A DNA stretch of 35,329 bases from CAYOCE01 sp964402405 (GTDB taxonomy: Bacteria; Pseudomonadota; Alphaproteobacteria; UBA7879): NCBI GenBank assembly GCA_964402405.1, contig CAYOCE010000010.1, positions 1-35,329 on the forward strand, written 5' to 3'. A program made the translations under genes and the position numbers. Positions within the stretch are counted from its first letter, which is position 1. Every line of letters starts with the position of its first letter. This document shows positions 1 to 7,825 of this stretch, piece by piece. Under the pieces are notes generated by a model, which searched no databases, was not told the origin of the DNA, and was given only the letters and a program-made list of their open reading frames with translations.

Positions 1-70
1 TTATGCTGACCAGGGGGATCATTCATGTGGTCATTTTGAGCAGATGCATTTGCCTAAACAAGCTTTGTGT

Positions 71-355
71 CCATGTGGCGCTACGCGCCCCACCCTGGGA
101 AGTATTGTAAATACAAGGGTTGTGGAAAAGTGATGCCATGTGGCGCTACGCGCTACACCCTCGAAAACATTGTAAATACAGTAGTTTTGGGAAAATGATG
201 CCGTGTGGCGCTACGCGCCCCACCCCTCGAAAACATTGTAAATACGAGAATTATAGAAAAGTGATGCCATGTGGCGCTACGCGCTACACCCCGGAAAGCA
301 TTGTAAATACAAGAATTATACAAAGATGATGCCATGTGGTGCGACTGGCTACACT
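71..355 (+). repeat. Tandem array of ~65-bp units (array 1)
   Basis: Four full units start at 71, 136, 201 and 267 (spacing 65, 65, 66, 65) and a truncated fifth starts at 332. Each unit begins CCATGTGGCGCTACGCGC, continues with a CACCC block and ATTGTAAATAC, and ends in an AT-rich GAAAAGTGATG-like stretch. Units alternate between CGCGCCCCACCC and CGCGCTACACCC variants. The last partial unit is divergent (GGTGCGACTGGCTACAC). Because 65 is not a multiple of three the units change frame, so the array does not encode a repeated peptide. It lies downstream of the mfd stop codon. An inverted relative is at 17251-17491. Confidence 0.95.
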
Positions 356-410
356 TAATTTTTTTTCTTGACTCCTTTGCAATTAGAGAACCTTGGGAAA
401 ATCAAAACCT

Positions 411-3400
411 TTAACTTGCCAACTTCTTCAGCTGTCCCAAAAACTCTTGAACGCCGGCGATTTGTTGATCTGTATCCGTCCAGGCACGCAGCAGGACCAA
501 TCGTTGATCCGGTCGGGGGCGGAGGGTTCCAGAACTTTGTTGAATCAATCCAATCAATCCATCAGGATTGGGGAATTTATTGTCCTTTAGGCCAATCACA
601 ACACCCTTTGGTCCTATGTCTATTTTCTCTACGTATACTGATTTCGCAAGATTCTTTAGATGAATGATTTTCAACAGGTTTTCTGTTTCTGGGGGAATTG
701 TCCCAAAGCGGTCTTTCAGCTCTATTTGAAATAAATCAATATCTTCGGTGGTTTTCAAACTTCCCAAACGACGATAGAGACTAAGCCGCAAATTCAAGTC
801 TGACACATAGGATTCAGGGATCATCACAGAAAGACTAATATTGATTTCAGGGGACCATTCTTCAGATTCCTGAGTCAGCCCTCCATCATGTTTTGCAGAC
901 TGAACAGCCTCCATCAACATGGATTCATATAGCTCTACGCCGACCTCTTTGATATGACCGGATTGCTGATCTCCCAATAAATTTCCAGCTCCACGAATAT
1001 CCATATCATGGCTGGCGATAGCAAAACCTGCCCCCAGACGATCCAGGCTCTGCATAACCTCTAGGCGGCGTTGGGCTTTGGAGGTCAACCCTTGTTCTGA
1101 GGGTAAGGTGAAATAAGCATATCCCCGTTCTTTTGCACGTCCAACACGGCCCCGCAATTGATACAGCTGGGCGAGTCCGAACTGGTCAGATCGATGAATG
1201 ATCAAGGTGTTGGCGGTTGGAATATCCAGGCCTGATTCCACGATATTGGTGGAGAGCAAAACATCCAGTTTGCTGCTGGCAAACTGAGTCATAATATCCT
1301 CAAGCTCCTTAGTCGGCAATTGACCATGGGCCACCGCCAGGCGCGCTTCAGGAACAATGTCTGTTAATTTTTCCTTCAAAGATCCCAGATCCCTAACCTT
1401 AGGGGCTACGTAATATACTTGTCCGCCGCGATTTTTCTCCCGAAGGATCGCTTCCCGAATCATCACCGCATCAAAAGGCATGACAAAAGTCCGAATGGAT
1501 AGACGATCCATTGGGGGGGTTGCAATTAGACTAAGATCCCGAATGCCCGAGATCGCCATCTGCAGAGTCCTGGGGATGGGGGTTGCTGTAAGGGTTAGAA
1601 TATGGACATTTTCCTTGAGGGATTTCAGGTATTCTTTTTGTTCCACCCCAAAATGCTGTTCCTCATCAATGACCACAAGACCCAAGTTTTGAAATTTTGT
1701 TTTACTGGAAAAAAGGGCATGGGTCGCAATCAAAATCTGGATAGTGCCTTGGGCCAATCCCCTACGGACCTTTTCTGATTCAGTCGCCGTCACCATGCGA
1801 GAGAGCTCTGCAACCTTAATTCCAAATCCTTCAAATCGTTTGGTGAAGTTCTGATAATGCTGATGACTCAGCAACGTTGTGGGGGTTAGGATGGCCACTT
1901 GCATTCCAGAGGATGCCGCTAGGAAGGCTGCGCGCAGGGCAACCTCTGTTTTGCCAAATCCCACATCTCCGCAAATCAAGCGATCCATGGGGCGCCCTCG
2001 TGCCAAATCTGCAATCACATCCTCAATGGCATTTTGCTGATCATCTGTTTCCACATAGGGGAATCGCGCAACGAATTCATCATAAGATCCCTCTACTTTT
2101 TGGATGACTTCTCCTTGCTTGAGTTCCCGTTCGGCTGCAATTTTGATTAGCTTATCCGCAATTTCCTTAATGCGTTCTTTGGCGCGGGCTTTGCGTTTTT
2201 GCCAGGCCACGCCGCCTAATTTATCAAGGGCAACTTCCCCTTCGGCATTGCCATATTTGGAGAGGATTTCAATATTTTCGACGGGGACAAATAATTTATC
2301 TCCGCCCTCATATTTTAATTCCAAAAAGTCATGGTCAAGTCCTGCAATATGCAGCGTTTTCAGTCCTTCATATCGACCGATTCCATGGGCCTGGTGAACC
2401 AAGAGGTCCCCAATTTCAAACGAGCTGAGTTCAAGTGCCAGGGATTTATACGTCTTACGTTTTGGAGTGACTTTAAAGAGGGACTCTCCAAATATATCAA
2501 TTTCCGTGAGCCATTCAAAGGTAGGCAGAGAAAACCCATGGACCATATCCATCAAGGCTACACCCATATATCCTCGTCCCAAATTCAGGGACTGCTGCCA
2601 CGTGGTGATTTCAGTTGCGGGAATATCTTGATCTTTCAGAGTCTGCAACAAATGATGCACGCCTTCAGCAGTGCTGCTGGATAAGATGTATTGTTTGCTG
2701 GAATTTTCCTTCAGATATTTGGCTAGCTTCTCGTAGGGGACACGGCTCAGGCCTTTTTTAGAGGCAATCAGGGGAGGGGTCCGTCCGCCCAAATCTAATC
2801 CAGCCCCTTGAAAGGGGTTTAGAGAAATAGAGGGATATTCTGCTGTAATATCCTCCCAATTTTGGTTGGACCAATAAAATAATTCAGGGGGAAGGGGGCG
2901 ATAAACAAAATCCTCACTCTTGGAATCTTCAGCCAATTGATAGGCTGCAAGTCGTGATTGATAATGATCCGAAATTTGATTTAGAAAGTCACTTATACCT
3001 TGATTAAATCCACCTCCAAAAACCAATAGGGGACTTTGAATATAGGATAATAGAGAATCCAGTTTTGGATAGAAAAAAGGCATCCATTGTTCATATCCGG
3101 GATAGGGCTCTCCCCTGGAGATTGCCTGTGATAAAGCATCGCGATTAGCCTGCGCCCCAAAAAGCCTGCGGTAGTTGTCTTTGAAGGTTTCAATGGAGTC
3201 ATCTGTTAAAGATACTTCCCGCCCTGGTAGGATGGTAATGTGATCCACTGTCGAATGACTTAGCTGAGACAAAGGATCAAAGATGCGAATGCTTTCAATG
3301 TCATCCCCAAAGAAATCTAATCGATAAGGGTGGTCATGATCCTGGGGAAATAAATCGATGATGCCGCCACGGATGGCGTATTCACCAGGTTCTCGAACGG

Positions 3401-3905
3401 TTTCAACGCGTCCATATCCATTGGTTGTAAAGTAAGACGTCAAGTCATTCTGGGAAATACTTTGGCCGATTCTTAAATGTTGGGCTGTTTTGGGAAGAAA
3501 TTCCGCTGGCAACACATATTGTCCCAAGGCTGGAATTGTGGTCAGAACAATTGTTGGAGAATTTTTGTGGGTCTTGAGTTTCAGCAGAGTTTCCAACCGC
3601 TTTGCCATAATGGATCCATTTGGAGAAATTCGATCATAGGGCAATGTATCCCATTCAGGAAAAGTCAACACATCTACTGTTGCATGCTTGCTATCCTTCA
3701 GATAAAAAGAGAACCCCTGTTGAAATTCCGCCAAAGCAGATTCATCTTTGGCAACAAAAACAGGGGTTTTATTTTGGGGGAGTGCTTGATCCAACAAGGC
3801 GAAAAAGGCAAAGGGTTCCATCCCCTGGGGAACGCCATCCAGGGTGTGGGATTGTGACTTTACTAAATCAAAGGGGGGGAGGGAGATAGGTAAATGCTTT
3901 GCCAT
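411..3905 (-). CDS. mfd: Transcription-repair coupling factor Mfd
   Basis: A 1164-aa SF2 translocase that removes RNA polymerase stalled at lesions and recruits UvrA, close to the usual ~1150 aa of the family. In order it shows an N-terminal UvrB-like region (about 1-330), the RNAP-interacting/Tudor-like segment around GDLLVHQAHGIGRYEGL, then the RecG-like helicase core: Walker A GDVGFGKT at about 646-653, DEEQ box at about 747-750 (VVIDEEQHFG), TATPIPRTLQ motif, and a C-terminal TRCF domain. The start ATG lies 3 nt after the trmL stop, so it is translated from the same message as trmL and probably ychF. No convincing intrinsic terminator follows the stop; the next element downstream is the 65-bp repeat array. 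The family assignment is secure. Confidence 0.97.
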   Translation of the reverse strand: MAKHLPISLPPFDLVKSQSHTLDGVPQGMEPFAFFALLDQALPQNKTPVFVAKDESALAEFQQGFSFYLKDSKHATVDVLTFPEWDTLPYDRISPNGSIMAKRLETLLKLKTHKNSPTIVLTTIPALGQYVLPAEFLPKTAQHLRIGQSISQNDLTSYFTTNGYGRVETVREPGEYAIRGGIIDLFPQDHDHPYRLDFFGDDIESIRIFDPLSQLSHSTVDHITILPGREVSLTDDSIETFKDNYRRLFGAQANRDALSQAISRGEPYPGYEQWMPFFYPKLDSLLSYIQSPLLVFGGGFNQGISDFLNQISDHYQSRLAAYQLAEDSKSEDFVYRPLPPELFYWSNQNWEDITAEYPSISLNPFQGAGLDLGGRTPPLIASKKGLSRVPYEKLAKYLKENSSKQYILSSSTAEGVHHLLQTLKDQDIPATEITTWQQSLNLGRGYMGVALMDMVHGFSLPTFEWLTEIDIFGESLFKVTPKRKTYKSLALELSSFEIGDLLVHQAHGIGRYEGLKTLHIAGLDHDFLELKYEGGDKLFVPVENIEILSKYGNAEGEVALDKLGGVAWQKRKARAKERIKEIADKLIKIAAERELKQGEVIQKVEGSYDEFVARFPYVETDDQQNAIEDVIADLARGRPMDRLICGDVGFGKTEVALRAAFLAASSGMQVAILTPTTLLSHQHYQNFTKRFEGFGIKVAELSRMVTATESEKVRRGLAQGTIQILIATHALFSSKTKFQNLGLVVIDEEQHFGVEQKEYLKSLKENVHILTLTATPIPRTLQMAISGIRDLSLIATPPMDRLSIRTFVMPFDAVMIREAILREKNRGGQVYYVAPKVRDLGSLKEKLTDIVPEARLAVAHGQLPTKELEDIMTQFASSKLDVLLSTNIVESGLDIPTANTLIIHRSDQFGLAQLYQLRGRVGRAKERGYAYFTLPSEQGLTSKAQRRLEVMQSLDRLGAGFAIASHDMDIRGAGNLLGDQQSGHIKEVGVELYESMLMEAVQSAKHDGGLTQESEEWSPEINISLSVMIPESYVSDLNLRLSLYRRLGSLKTTEDIDLFQIELKDRFGTIPPETENLLKIIHLKNLAKSVYVEKIDIGPKGVVIGLKDNKFPNPDGLIGLIQQSSGTLRPRPDQRLVLLRAWTDTDQQIAGVQEFLGQLKKLAS

Positions 3906-3908
3906 TGT

Positions 3909-4358
3909 TTAGGTATTCATCCATCTGGTTTGCCGTAAGGACTCCCCCAGAACTATGCCTAAAGAAATTGCCACGTTCAAGGACCTAAATCCCGACTCCA
4001 TGGGAATTACTATACGATGTTGAATGCCGTTCTCGATTTCCTCAGGAACGCCATCACTTTCGCGACCCACCATGAGCATATCATCCTCATGAAATGGAAA
4101 CTGATAATAGGGGACAGAGGCTTTGGTACTCAACAGCACCAGGCGTTTGGTGTTCTGAGATTGAAAATCCTCCCACGAGGGATGATACGTAATTGAGGAA
4201 AAATCCAGATAATCCATCCCCGCGCGTTTTAGTTTTCGATCACTAATCCCAAATCCGCAAGGTTCAACAATATGAACATTCACCTTAAAGCATGCCGCCA
4301 TACGCAAGATGGTGCCTGCATTTTGGGGGATTTCGGGCTGATAGAGAACGATGTTCAT
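3909..4358 (-). CDS. trmL: tRNA (cytidine(34)-2'-O)-methyltransferase TrmL
   Basis: A 149-aa SPOUT-class methyltransferase of TrmL (YibK) size. The N-terminus MNIVLYQPEIPQNAGTILR and the C-terminal trefoil-knot stretch (IPMESGFRSLNVAISLGIVL) are the family hallmarks; VGRESDGVPE is the middle knot motif. The enzyme methylates the wobble ribose of tRNA-Leu isoacceptors using SAM. The gene sits 37 nt after ychF and 3 nt before mfd, in the same direction, which suggests a ychF-trmL-mfd transcript. The ribosome-binding site is weak (an AAAGAAA-like stretch), consistent with translation coupled to the upstream gene. Assignment is firm; substrate specificity is inferred from the family. Confidence 0.95.
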   Translation of the reverse strand: MNIVLYQPEIPQNAGTILRMAACFKVNVHIVEPCGFGISDRKLKRAGMDYLDFSSITYHPSWEDFQSQNTKRLVLLSTKASVPYYQFPFHEDDMLMVGRESDGVPEEIENGIQHRIVIPMESGFRSLNVAISLGIVLGESLRQTRWMNT

Positions 4359-4395
4359 TTAGATTTCTTTTATATGACGAGACAAAGAGAGCAGA

Positions 4396-5496
4396 TTACA
4401 CATTAAATCTAAAATGAAAAATGTCTCCGTCTTTGACTAAATAATCGCGTCCTTCAAGACGGAGTTTGCCAGCTTCTTTGGCGCCGGCTTCCCCGTTATA
4501 GGTGACATAATCATTGTAGGCAATGGTTTCTGCCGTAATGAATCCCCGTTCAAAATCGGAGTGAATACAGCCAGCTGCATTGGGGGCGGTGGATCCTTGA
4601 TCGGTCGTCCAGGCGTGGGCCTCCTTTGGACCTACGGTGAAGAACGTAATCAAATCCAGCAACCCATAGCCTGCCTGGATAATGGAATCGAGGCCCGTGT
4701 GATCCAGGCCCAACGTTTCCAAGAATTCTTTCTGTTCTTCTTTTGATTCAAGCGCGGCAATTTCCGCTTCAATGGCAGCTGAAATCACCACCGCGCGGGC
4801 GCCTTCTTTTTGAACCACTTCCTCAACCTTTTTCGTCCAGGCATTTCCTGTGGCGGCCTCGTCTTCTCCTACATTCAATGCATAGAGCATGGGCTTTGCC
4901 GTCAGCAGATTTAAGTCCTGGAATAGGGGCAGCTCTTCAGGAGTTGGTTTAAATGTACGGGCGGGATTTCCAGCCTCTAGAATCGGTAGAACCTTTTTAA
5001 TTACATCCAACTGGGCCTGGGCGGCTTTGTCATTTCCCTTGGCCTTTTTTTCCACGGCGATGGCACGCTTTTCCAGGCTTTCTAAATCGGCAATCATCAA
5101 TTCTGTTTCGATAATTTCCTTATCCCGCAACGGATCAATGCTATCCTCCACATGGGTGATATCGCTATTTTCAAAGCACCGGAGGACATGAACGATGGCG
5201 TGTACACTACGAATATGCCCCAGGAACTGGTTACCCAGGCCTTCGCCTTTGCTGGCCCCCTTCACGAGCCCGGCAATATCCACAAACTCTAGCTGCGTGG
5301 GAATGATCTTCTGGGATTTAGCAATCGCGGCGATTTTATCCAACCGTGGATCCGGCACAGACACCCGCCCCAGGTTGGGTTCAATGGTACAAAACGGATA
5401 ATTTGCGGCTTCAGCCGCTGCTGTTTTGGTTAGTGCATTAAACAAAGTTGACTTGCCCACGTTGGGGAGCCCTACAATTCCACAATTAAATCCCAT
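4396..5496 (-). CDS. ychF: Redox-regulated ribosome-binding ATPase YchF
   Basis: A 366-aa Obg-family P-loop protein of exactly the usual YchF length. The P-loop GLPNVGKST is at about residues 9-17, the G3 region reads DIAGLVKGASKGEGLGNQFL, and the base-recognition motif is NVGE rather than NKxD, as is typical of YchF, which prefers ATP to GTP. A helical coiled-coil insertion follows (about 130-200). The C-terminal TGS domain contains FFTVGPKEAHAW and NAAGCIHSDFERGF. The protein binds 50S/70S ribosomes and modulates the stress response. A GAGGAA ribosome-binding site precedes the ATG by about 6 nt. It heads the leftward cluster with trmL and mfd and is divergent from holA. Confidence 0.97.
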   Translation of the reverse strand: MGFNCGIVGLPNVGKSTLFNALTKTAAAEAANYPFCTIEPNLGRVSVPDPRLDKIAAIAKSQKIIPTQLEFVDIAGLVKGASKGEGLGNQFLGHIRSVHAIVHVLRCFENSDITHVEDSIDPLRDKEIIETELMIADLESLEKRAIAVEKKAKGNDKAAQAQLDVIKKVLPILEAGNPARTFKPTPEELPLFQDLNLLTAKPMLYALNVGEDEAATGNAWTKKVEEVVQKEGARAVVISAAIEAEIAALESKEEQKEFLETLGLDHTGLDSIIQAGYGLLDLITFFTVGPKEAHAWTTDQGSTAPNAAGCIHSDFERGFITAETIAYNDYVTYNGEAGAKEAGKLRLEGRDYLVKDGDIFHFRFNV

Positions 5497-5572
5497 TTAT
5501 ATTCCTCAATCTTTTGAAATTAAGGATTAACTTTAAAACATGGATCGCATGAATGCAAGAAGTCTGTTTGCC

Positions 5573-5601
5573 TTGCACTCTCTACTTTCCCATGCTAAAA
5601 A
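5573..5601 (+). promoter_or_regulatory. Candidate sigma70 promoter for holA
   Basis: TTGCAC (5573-5578), 17-nt spacer, TAAAAA (5596-5601). It lies just upstream of the AAGGAG/TTG start proposed for holA; transcription from it would exclude the longer upstream ATG starts. The -10 is only a partial match. Confidence 0.3.
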
Positions 5602-5630
5602 CGTATCTACCTACAACTAAGGAGCCTTCA

Positions 5631-6665
5631 TTGAAACTTGCCCCCTATCAAATATCTGATTTTTTTAAAACAGGAGCACCCCCTAAAGTTACGTCTTTAT
5701 TGATCCATGGGGAGGATGAATTTTATATTTCCCAAAAGCGGAAGGAGTTTTTGAAGGGATATTTCAAAGGCAAACCCTATCAACTAATTCCTGTAGAATC
5801 CAAAAAAATCCAAAGTACGCCTTCGTTGTTAAATGATACGATCCATACTCGGGATCTTTTCCAAACAGACGTGCGGGTGTTGGTCATAAAGTCAGCGACA
5901 GATGGAATTGGGGCTTTGTTAAAGGAGTTTCTAAAGACGGCCATAGATACAGATTTTTTCATCGTAGAGGCAGATTATTTAAATGCCAAATCAACCCTAC
6001 GAGCCTTTTATGAAAAGGATCCAGCTTGTGTGGCGATTTCGTGTTATAAACCTGAATTAAAGGATCTGACCGCCCATATTCAAACAACCGTCAAGAATGC
6101 AGGCAAAGAGATCAGCACCTCTACCTGTCAAATGCTGGCAGCAAAATTATTAGATGAACCCAGTGTACTAGATTCCGAGCTTGAAAAAATAATCACCTAT
6201 GTGGGGGGCAAGAAAACCATTGAGGACGCAGATATCCAGGCTATTGTAGCCAGTGATCCTTTGGGCAGTATGGATAGAATCTTTCAGGCCATTTATCAGA
6301 ACTCCCCCAAGCTGCTGGTGGAAAATTTGACATCTCTTTATGCTGATGGTATTCCCCCTGTGGCCATTATCAGATATGCCCTGGGGCAATTGATGCGATT
6401 CCACGAGGCCCTGGCGTATGAAAGAGGAGGTGCCTCCCTTGCGGATAGTTTCTTCAAACTTTCTCCCCCTGTTTTGCCTTTTCAGCAGAAGGATTTTCAG
6501 AACCAACTACGAGGCTGGACAGAGGAATCCTTATCCAAAAGCATTCAAAAACTTATAGAGACTGAGAAAGAGGCAAAGTTAAACCATACTTTGGGAGAGC
6601 TGCTCTGTGAGAGGGCTTTGCTGCAAGTGATGAAGGGGTGCACATCACCTGTCGCCCCAAACTAG
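5631..6665 (+). CDS. holA: DNA polymerase III subunit delta HolA
   Basis: This is the clamp-loader delta subunit, which opens the beta clamp. I choose the TTG at 5631 (344 aa, beginning MKLAPYQISDFF) because AAGGAG lies 6 nt upstream at 5619-5624 and this N-terminus matches the start of alphaproteobacterial HolA. An upstream ATG at 5553 in the same frame would add 26 residues with no homologous look. The SLLIHGEDEFYISQKRKEF region corresponds to the degenerate AAA+ N-terminal domain (no functional Walker A, normal for delta). DPLGSMDRIFQAIY and IPPVAIIRYALGQLMRFHEAL are typical of the middle and C-terminal domains. It is divergent from ychF and ends with a hairpin followed by a terminator. 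Confidence 0.9.
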   Translation: MKLAPYQISDFFKTGAPPKVTSLLIHGEDEFYISQKRKEFLKGYFKGKPYQLIPVESKKIQSTPSLLNDTIHTRDLFQTDVRVLVIKSATDGIGALLKEFLKTAIDTDFFIVEADYLNAKSTLRAFYEKDPACVAISCYKPELKDLTAHIQTTVKNAGKEISTSTCQMLAAKLLDEPSVLDSELEKIITYVGGKKTIEDADIQAIVASDPLGSMDRIFQAIYQNSPKLLVENLTSLYADGIPPVAIIRYALGQLMRFHEALAYERGGASLADSFFKLSPPVLPFQQKDFQNQLRGWTEESLSKSIQKLIETEKEAKLNHTLGELLCERALLQVMKGCTSPVAPN

Positions 6666-6673
6666 TGCAACCC

Positions 6674-6715
6674 ACTTCATTATTCCGATAATAAACTTTA
6701 TCGGAATAATGAGGT
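6674..6715. repeat. Long near-perfect hairpin after holA
   Basis: Arms 6674-6691 and 6698-6715 pair over 18 bp with a single G-U and a 6-nt loop; the inner 15 bp are perfect. It has no T-run on either strand, so it is not a classical intrinsic terminator. It might protect the holA 3' end or assist the terminator that starts 14 nt further on. Confidence 0.75.
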
Positions 6716-6728
6716 AGATAGGTAAAAT

Positions 6729-6769
6729 AGGAGAGTGCTAGAAAAAATCCTAACACTCTTCCTTTTTTT
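6729..6769 (+). terminator. Intrinsic terminator after holA
   Basis: The stem GGAGAGTGCTAG / CTAACACTCTTCC (one C-A mismatch) is followed by seven Ts (6763-6769). It also forms on the other strand with a weaker T-run, so it may serve the convergent gene at 6768-7424 as well. Confidence 0.75.
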
Positions 6770-7424
6770 ATTTATTCAATTTCTTTCTTTTTACTTGAGC
6801 AGATTTTTTATTGCTAACAAAATCAGGGTTATCTGTCCTTATTGTTGGGGGGACTTTAATCCCATTTCTTTTTAAGGTGCTTTTTAAAAGGCAAAACAAT
6901 AGATGATTGGGGGAAATAAAATCTCCCTTTTTTACATCTATAGAAGCAGACGTAGCACTTAGACCACTTCCTTGTTGATATTGGATATTCACGTATTCAC
7001 CCTCTCCAGCGTCTCCTTCAATATCTAACCTTAAAGAGCTATCAAAACTACGGTCTGGATAAAAAGAGGCTTTTTTATACTTGGTTCCTGGAACAAAAAA
7101 TAAGTATTTTCCTTTTTCTGTAAGTCTTCTTTTTTTAACGGTATATTCTGTATTGCTAGAGGTGCCTGAATGGGCATTTACTATCATCATAATAGCTGTA
7201 AACAAGCGACCATCTTTAAAATTTTGAGCTTTTGTTCCAAAAAGCTTTTCATCTAAAGTTTTAGTTTCAGGTATATCTAAGGCAGAAACTACCCCACGTC
7301 TCTCAGTGGCGGGCCGTGATGGTCCAACAAGATCATCATCCATAGATGAAGCCTCTCCCCCATAAAGAGTCATAGCTATAAAAAATCCAAATTTAAATAA
7401 GTGTAATGAGCGTTGTTTAGTCAT
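6768..7424 (-). CDS. Secreted protein of unknown function (218 aa)
   Basis: I do not recognise a family. Residues 1 to about 26 form a signal peptide: basic start (MTKQRSLHLFK), hydrophobic FGFFIAMTLYG, then a small-residue region (GGEASS). The mature part starts acidic (MDDDLVGPSR), has a central region rich in Tyr, Lys and Ser that could be beta-structured (KYLFFVPGTKYKKASFYPD, then an acidic-glycine EGDAGEGEYVNIQYQQ stretch), and ends strongly basic (SAQVKRKKLNK). A ribosome-binding site (AAAGGAA) stands about 6 nt before the ATG. Immediately upstream on the same strand is a series of hairpins ending in an intrinsic terminator, so expression may be controlled by attenuation. The neighbour on the other side is the divergently transcribed LuxR/NB-ARC regulator. 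Confidence 0.7.
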   Translation of the reverse strand: MTKQRSLHLFKFGFFIAMTLYGGEASSMDDDLVGPSRPATERRGVVSALDIPETKTLDEKLFGTKAQNFKDGRLFTAIMMIVNAHSGTSSNTEYTVKKRRLTEKGKYLFFVPGTKYKKASFYPDRSFDSSLRLDIEGDAGEGEYVNIQYQQGSGLSATSASIDVKKGDFISPNHLLFCLLKSTLKRNGIKVPPTIRTDNPDFVSNKKSAQVKRKKLNK

Positions 7425-7469
7425 GATATTTTCCTTTTTATGTTAAAGTTATATTTCCTTACTTAAGCG

Positions 7470-7502
7470 AAAAAAAGAGACGGCAGGTTTTTCTGCCGTC
7501 TT
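7470..7502 (-). terminator. Intrinsic terminator upstream of the secreted-protein gene
   Basis: On the minus strand AGACGGCAG (7501-7493) pairs perfectly with CTGCCGTCT (7486-7478) across a 6-nt loop and runs straight into CTCTTTTTTTCGC. The stop point lies about 45 nt before the ATG at 7424. On the plus strand there is no T-run, so its direction is clear. Confidence 0.8.
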
Positions 7503-7657
7503 AATTACTTGCTTGAGTTACTGAAGGCATCAGCCCCTATCATCTGATAGAGGCTCAAAACCAGGCACAGCAGAGTTTTGAGCCACCTAAAACGATCCCC
7601 ATTTGACCGCTTCGCTTTACGAATACTAAGTTTCCTTTAGGCTACTCGTTATTCGTA
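7478..7657 (-). promoter_or_regulatory. Candidate structured leader / attenuator (or small RNA)
   Basis: Four hairpins can be read in this stretch: arms 7618-7625/7650-7657; 7552-7561/7575-7584 (10 bp perfect); 7532-7542/7545-7555 (11 bp, one mismatch); and the terminator 7478-7486/7493-7501. The second and third share bases 7552-7555 and cannot form together. The loop of the second (minus-strand CTGCTGT, 7573-7567) can pair with ACGGCAG of the terminator arm (7499-7493). This arrangement suits a transcription attenuator, but an independent sRNA ending at the terminator is equally possible. No promoter is convincing. The rest of 7425-7825 is AT-rich and also serves as the upstream region of the divergent regulator. 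Confidence 0.45.
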
Positions 7658-7825
7658 AGATCACCTTACCTAGGAAATATACAGAAATATATTCGTGGAA
7701 ACTGCTGACAGTATCTAACTTACGAAGAAACTACGTATATATGTAAAAATACCTTGTTAAAAAATCTATTTTGGGGCAAGTTATACGTATTCTTTAGCTG
7801 ATTGTAGGAAAGCTACTCCGTCAAA

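Noticed and set aside
120..335. Small coding frames on both strands within array 1
   Set aside because: They are translations of a 65-bp repeat whose frame changes each unit, with no ribosome-binding site.
71..355. CRISPR array
   Set aside because: Units of about 65 bp are similar along their whole length; there are no unique spacers of constant size, no short exact repeat alternating with them, and no cas genes nearby.
5553..5630. Longer N-terminus of HolA from the ATG at 5553
   Set aside because: The TTG at 5631 has AAGGAG at ideal spacing and starts at the family's usual N-terminus; the extra 26 residues have no family look.
7526..7610. Plus-strand frame reading EGISPYHLIEAQNQAQQSFE
   Set aside because: Only about 29 codons between stops, no start or ribosome-binding site, and it overlaps the hairpin region; treated as chance.
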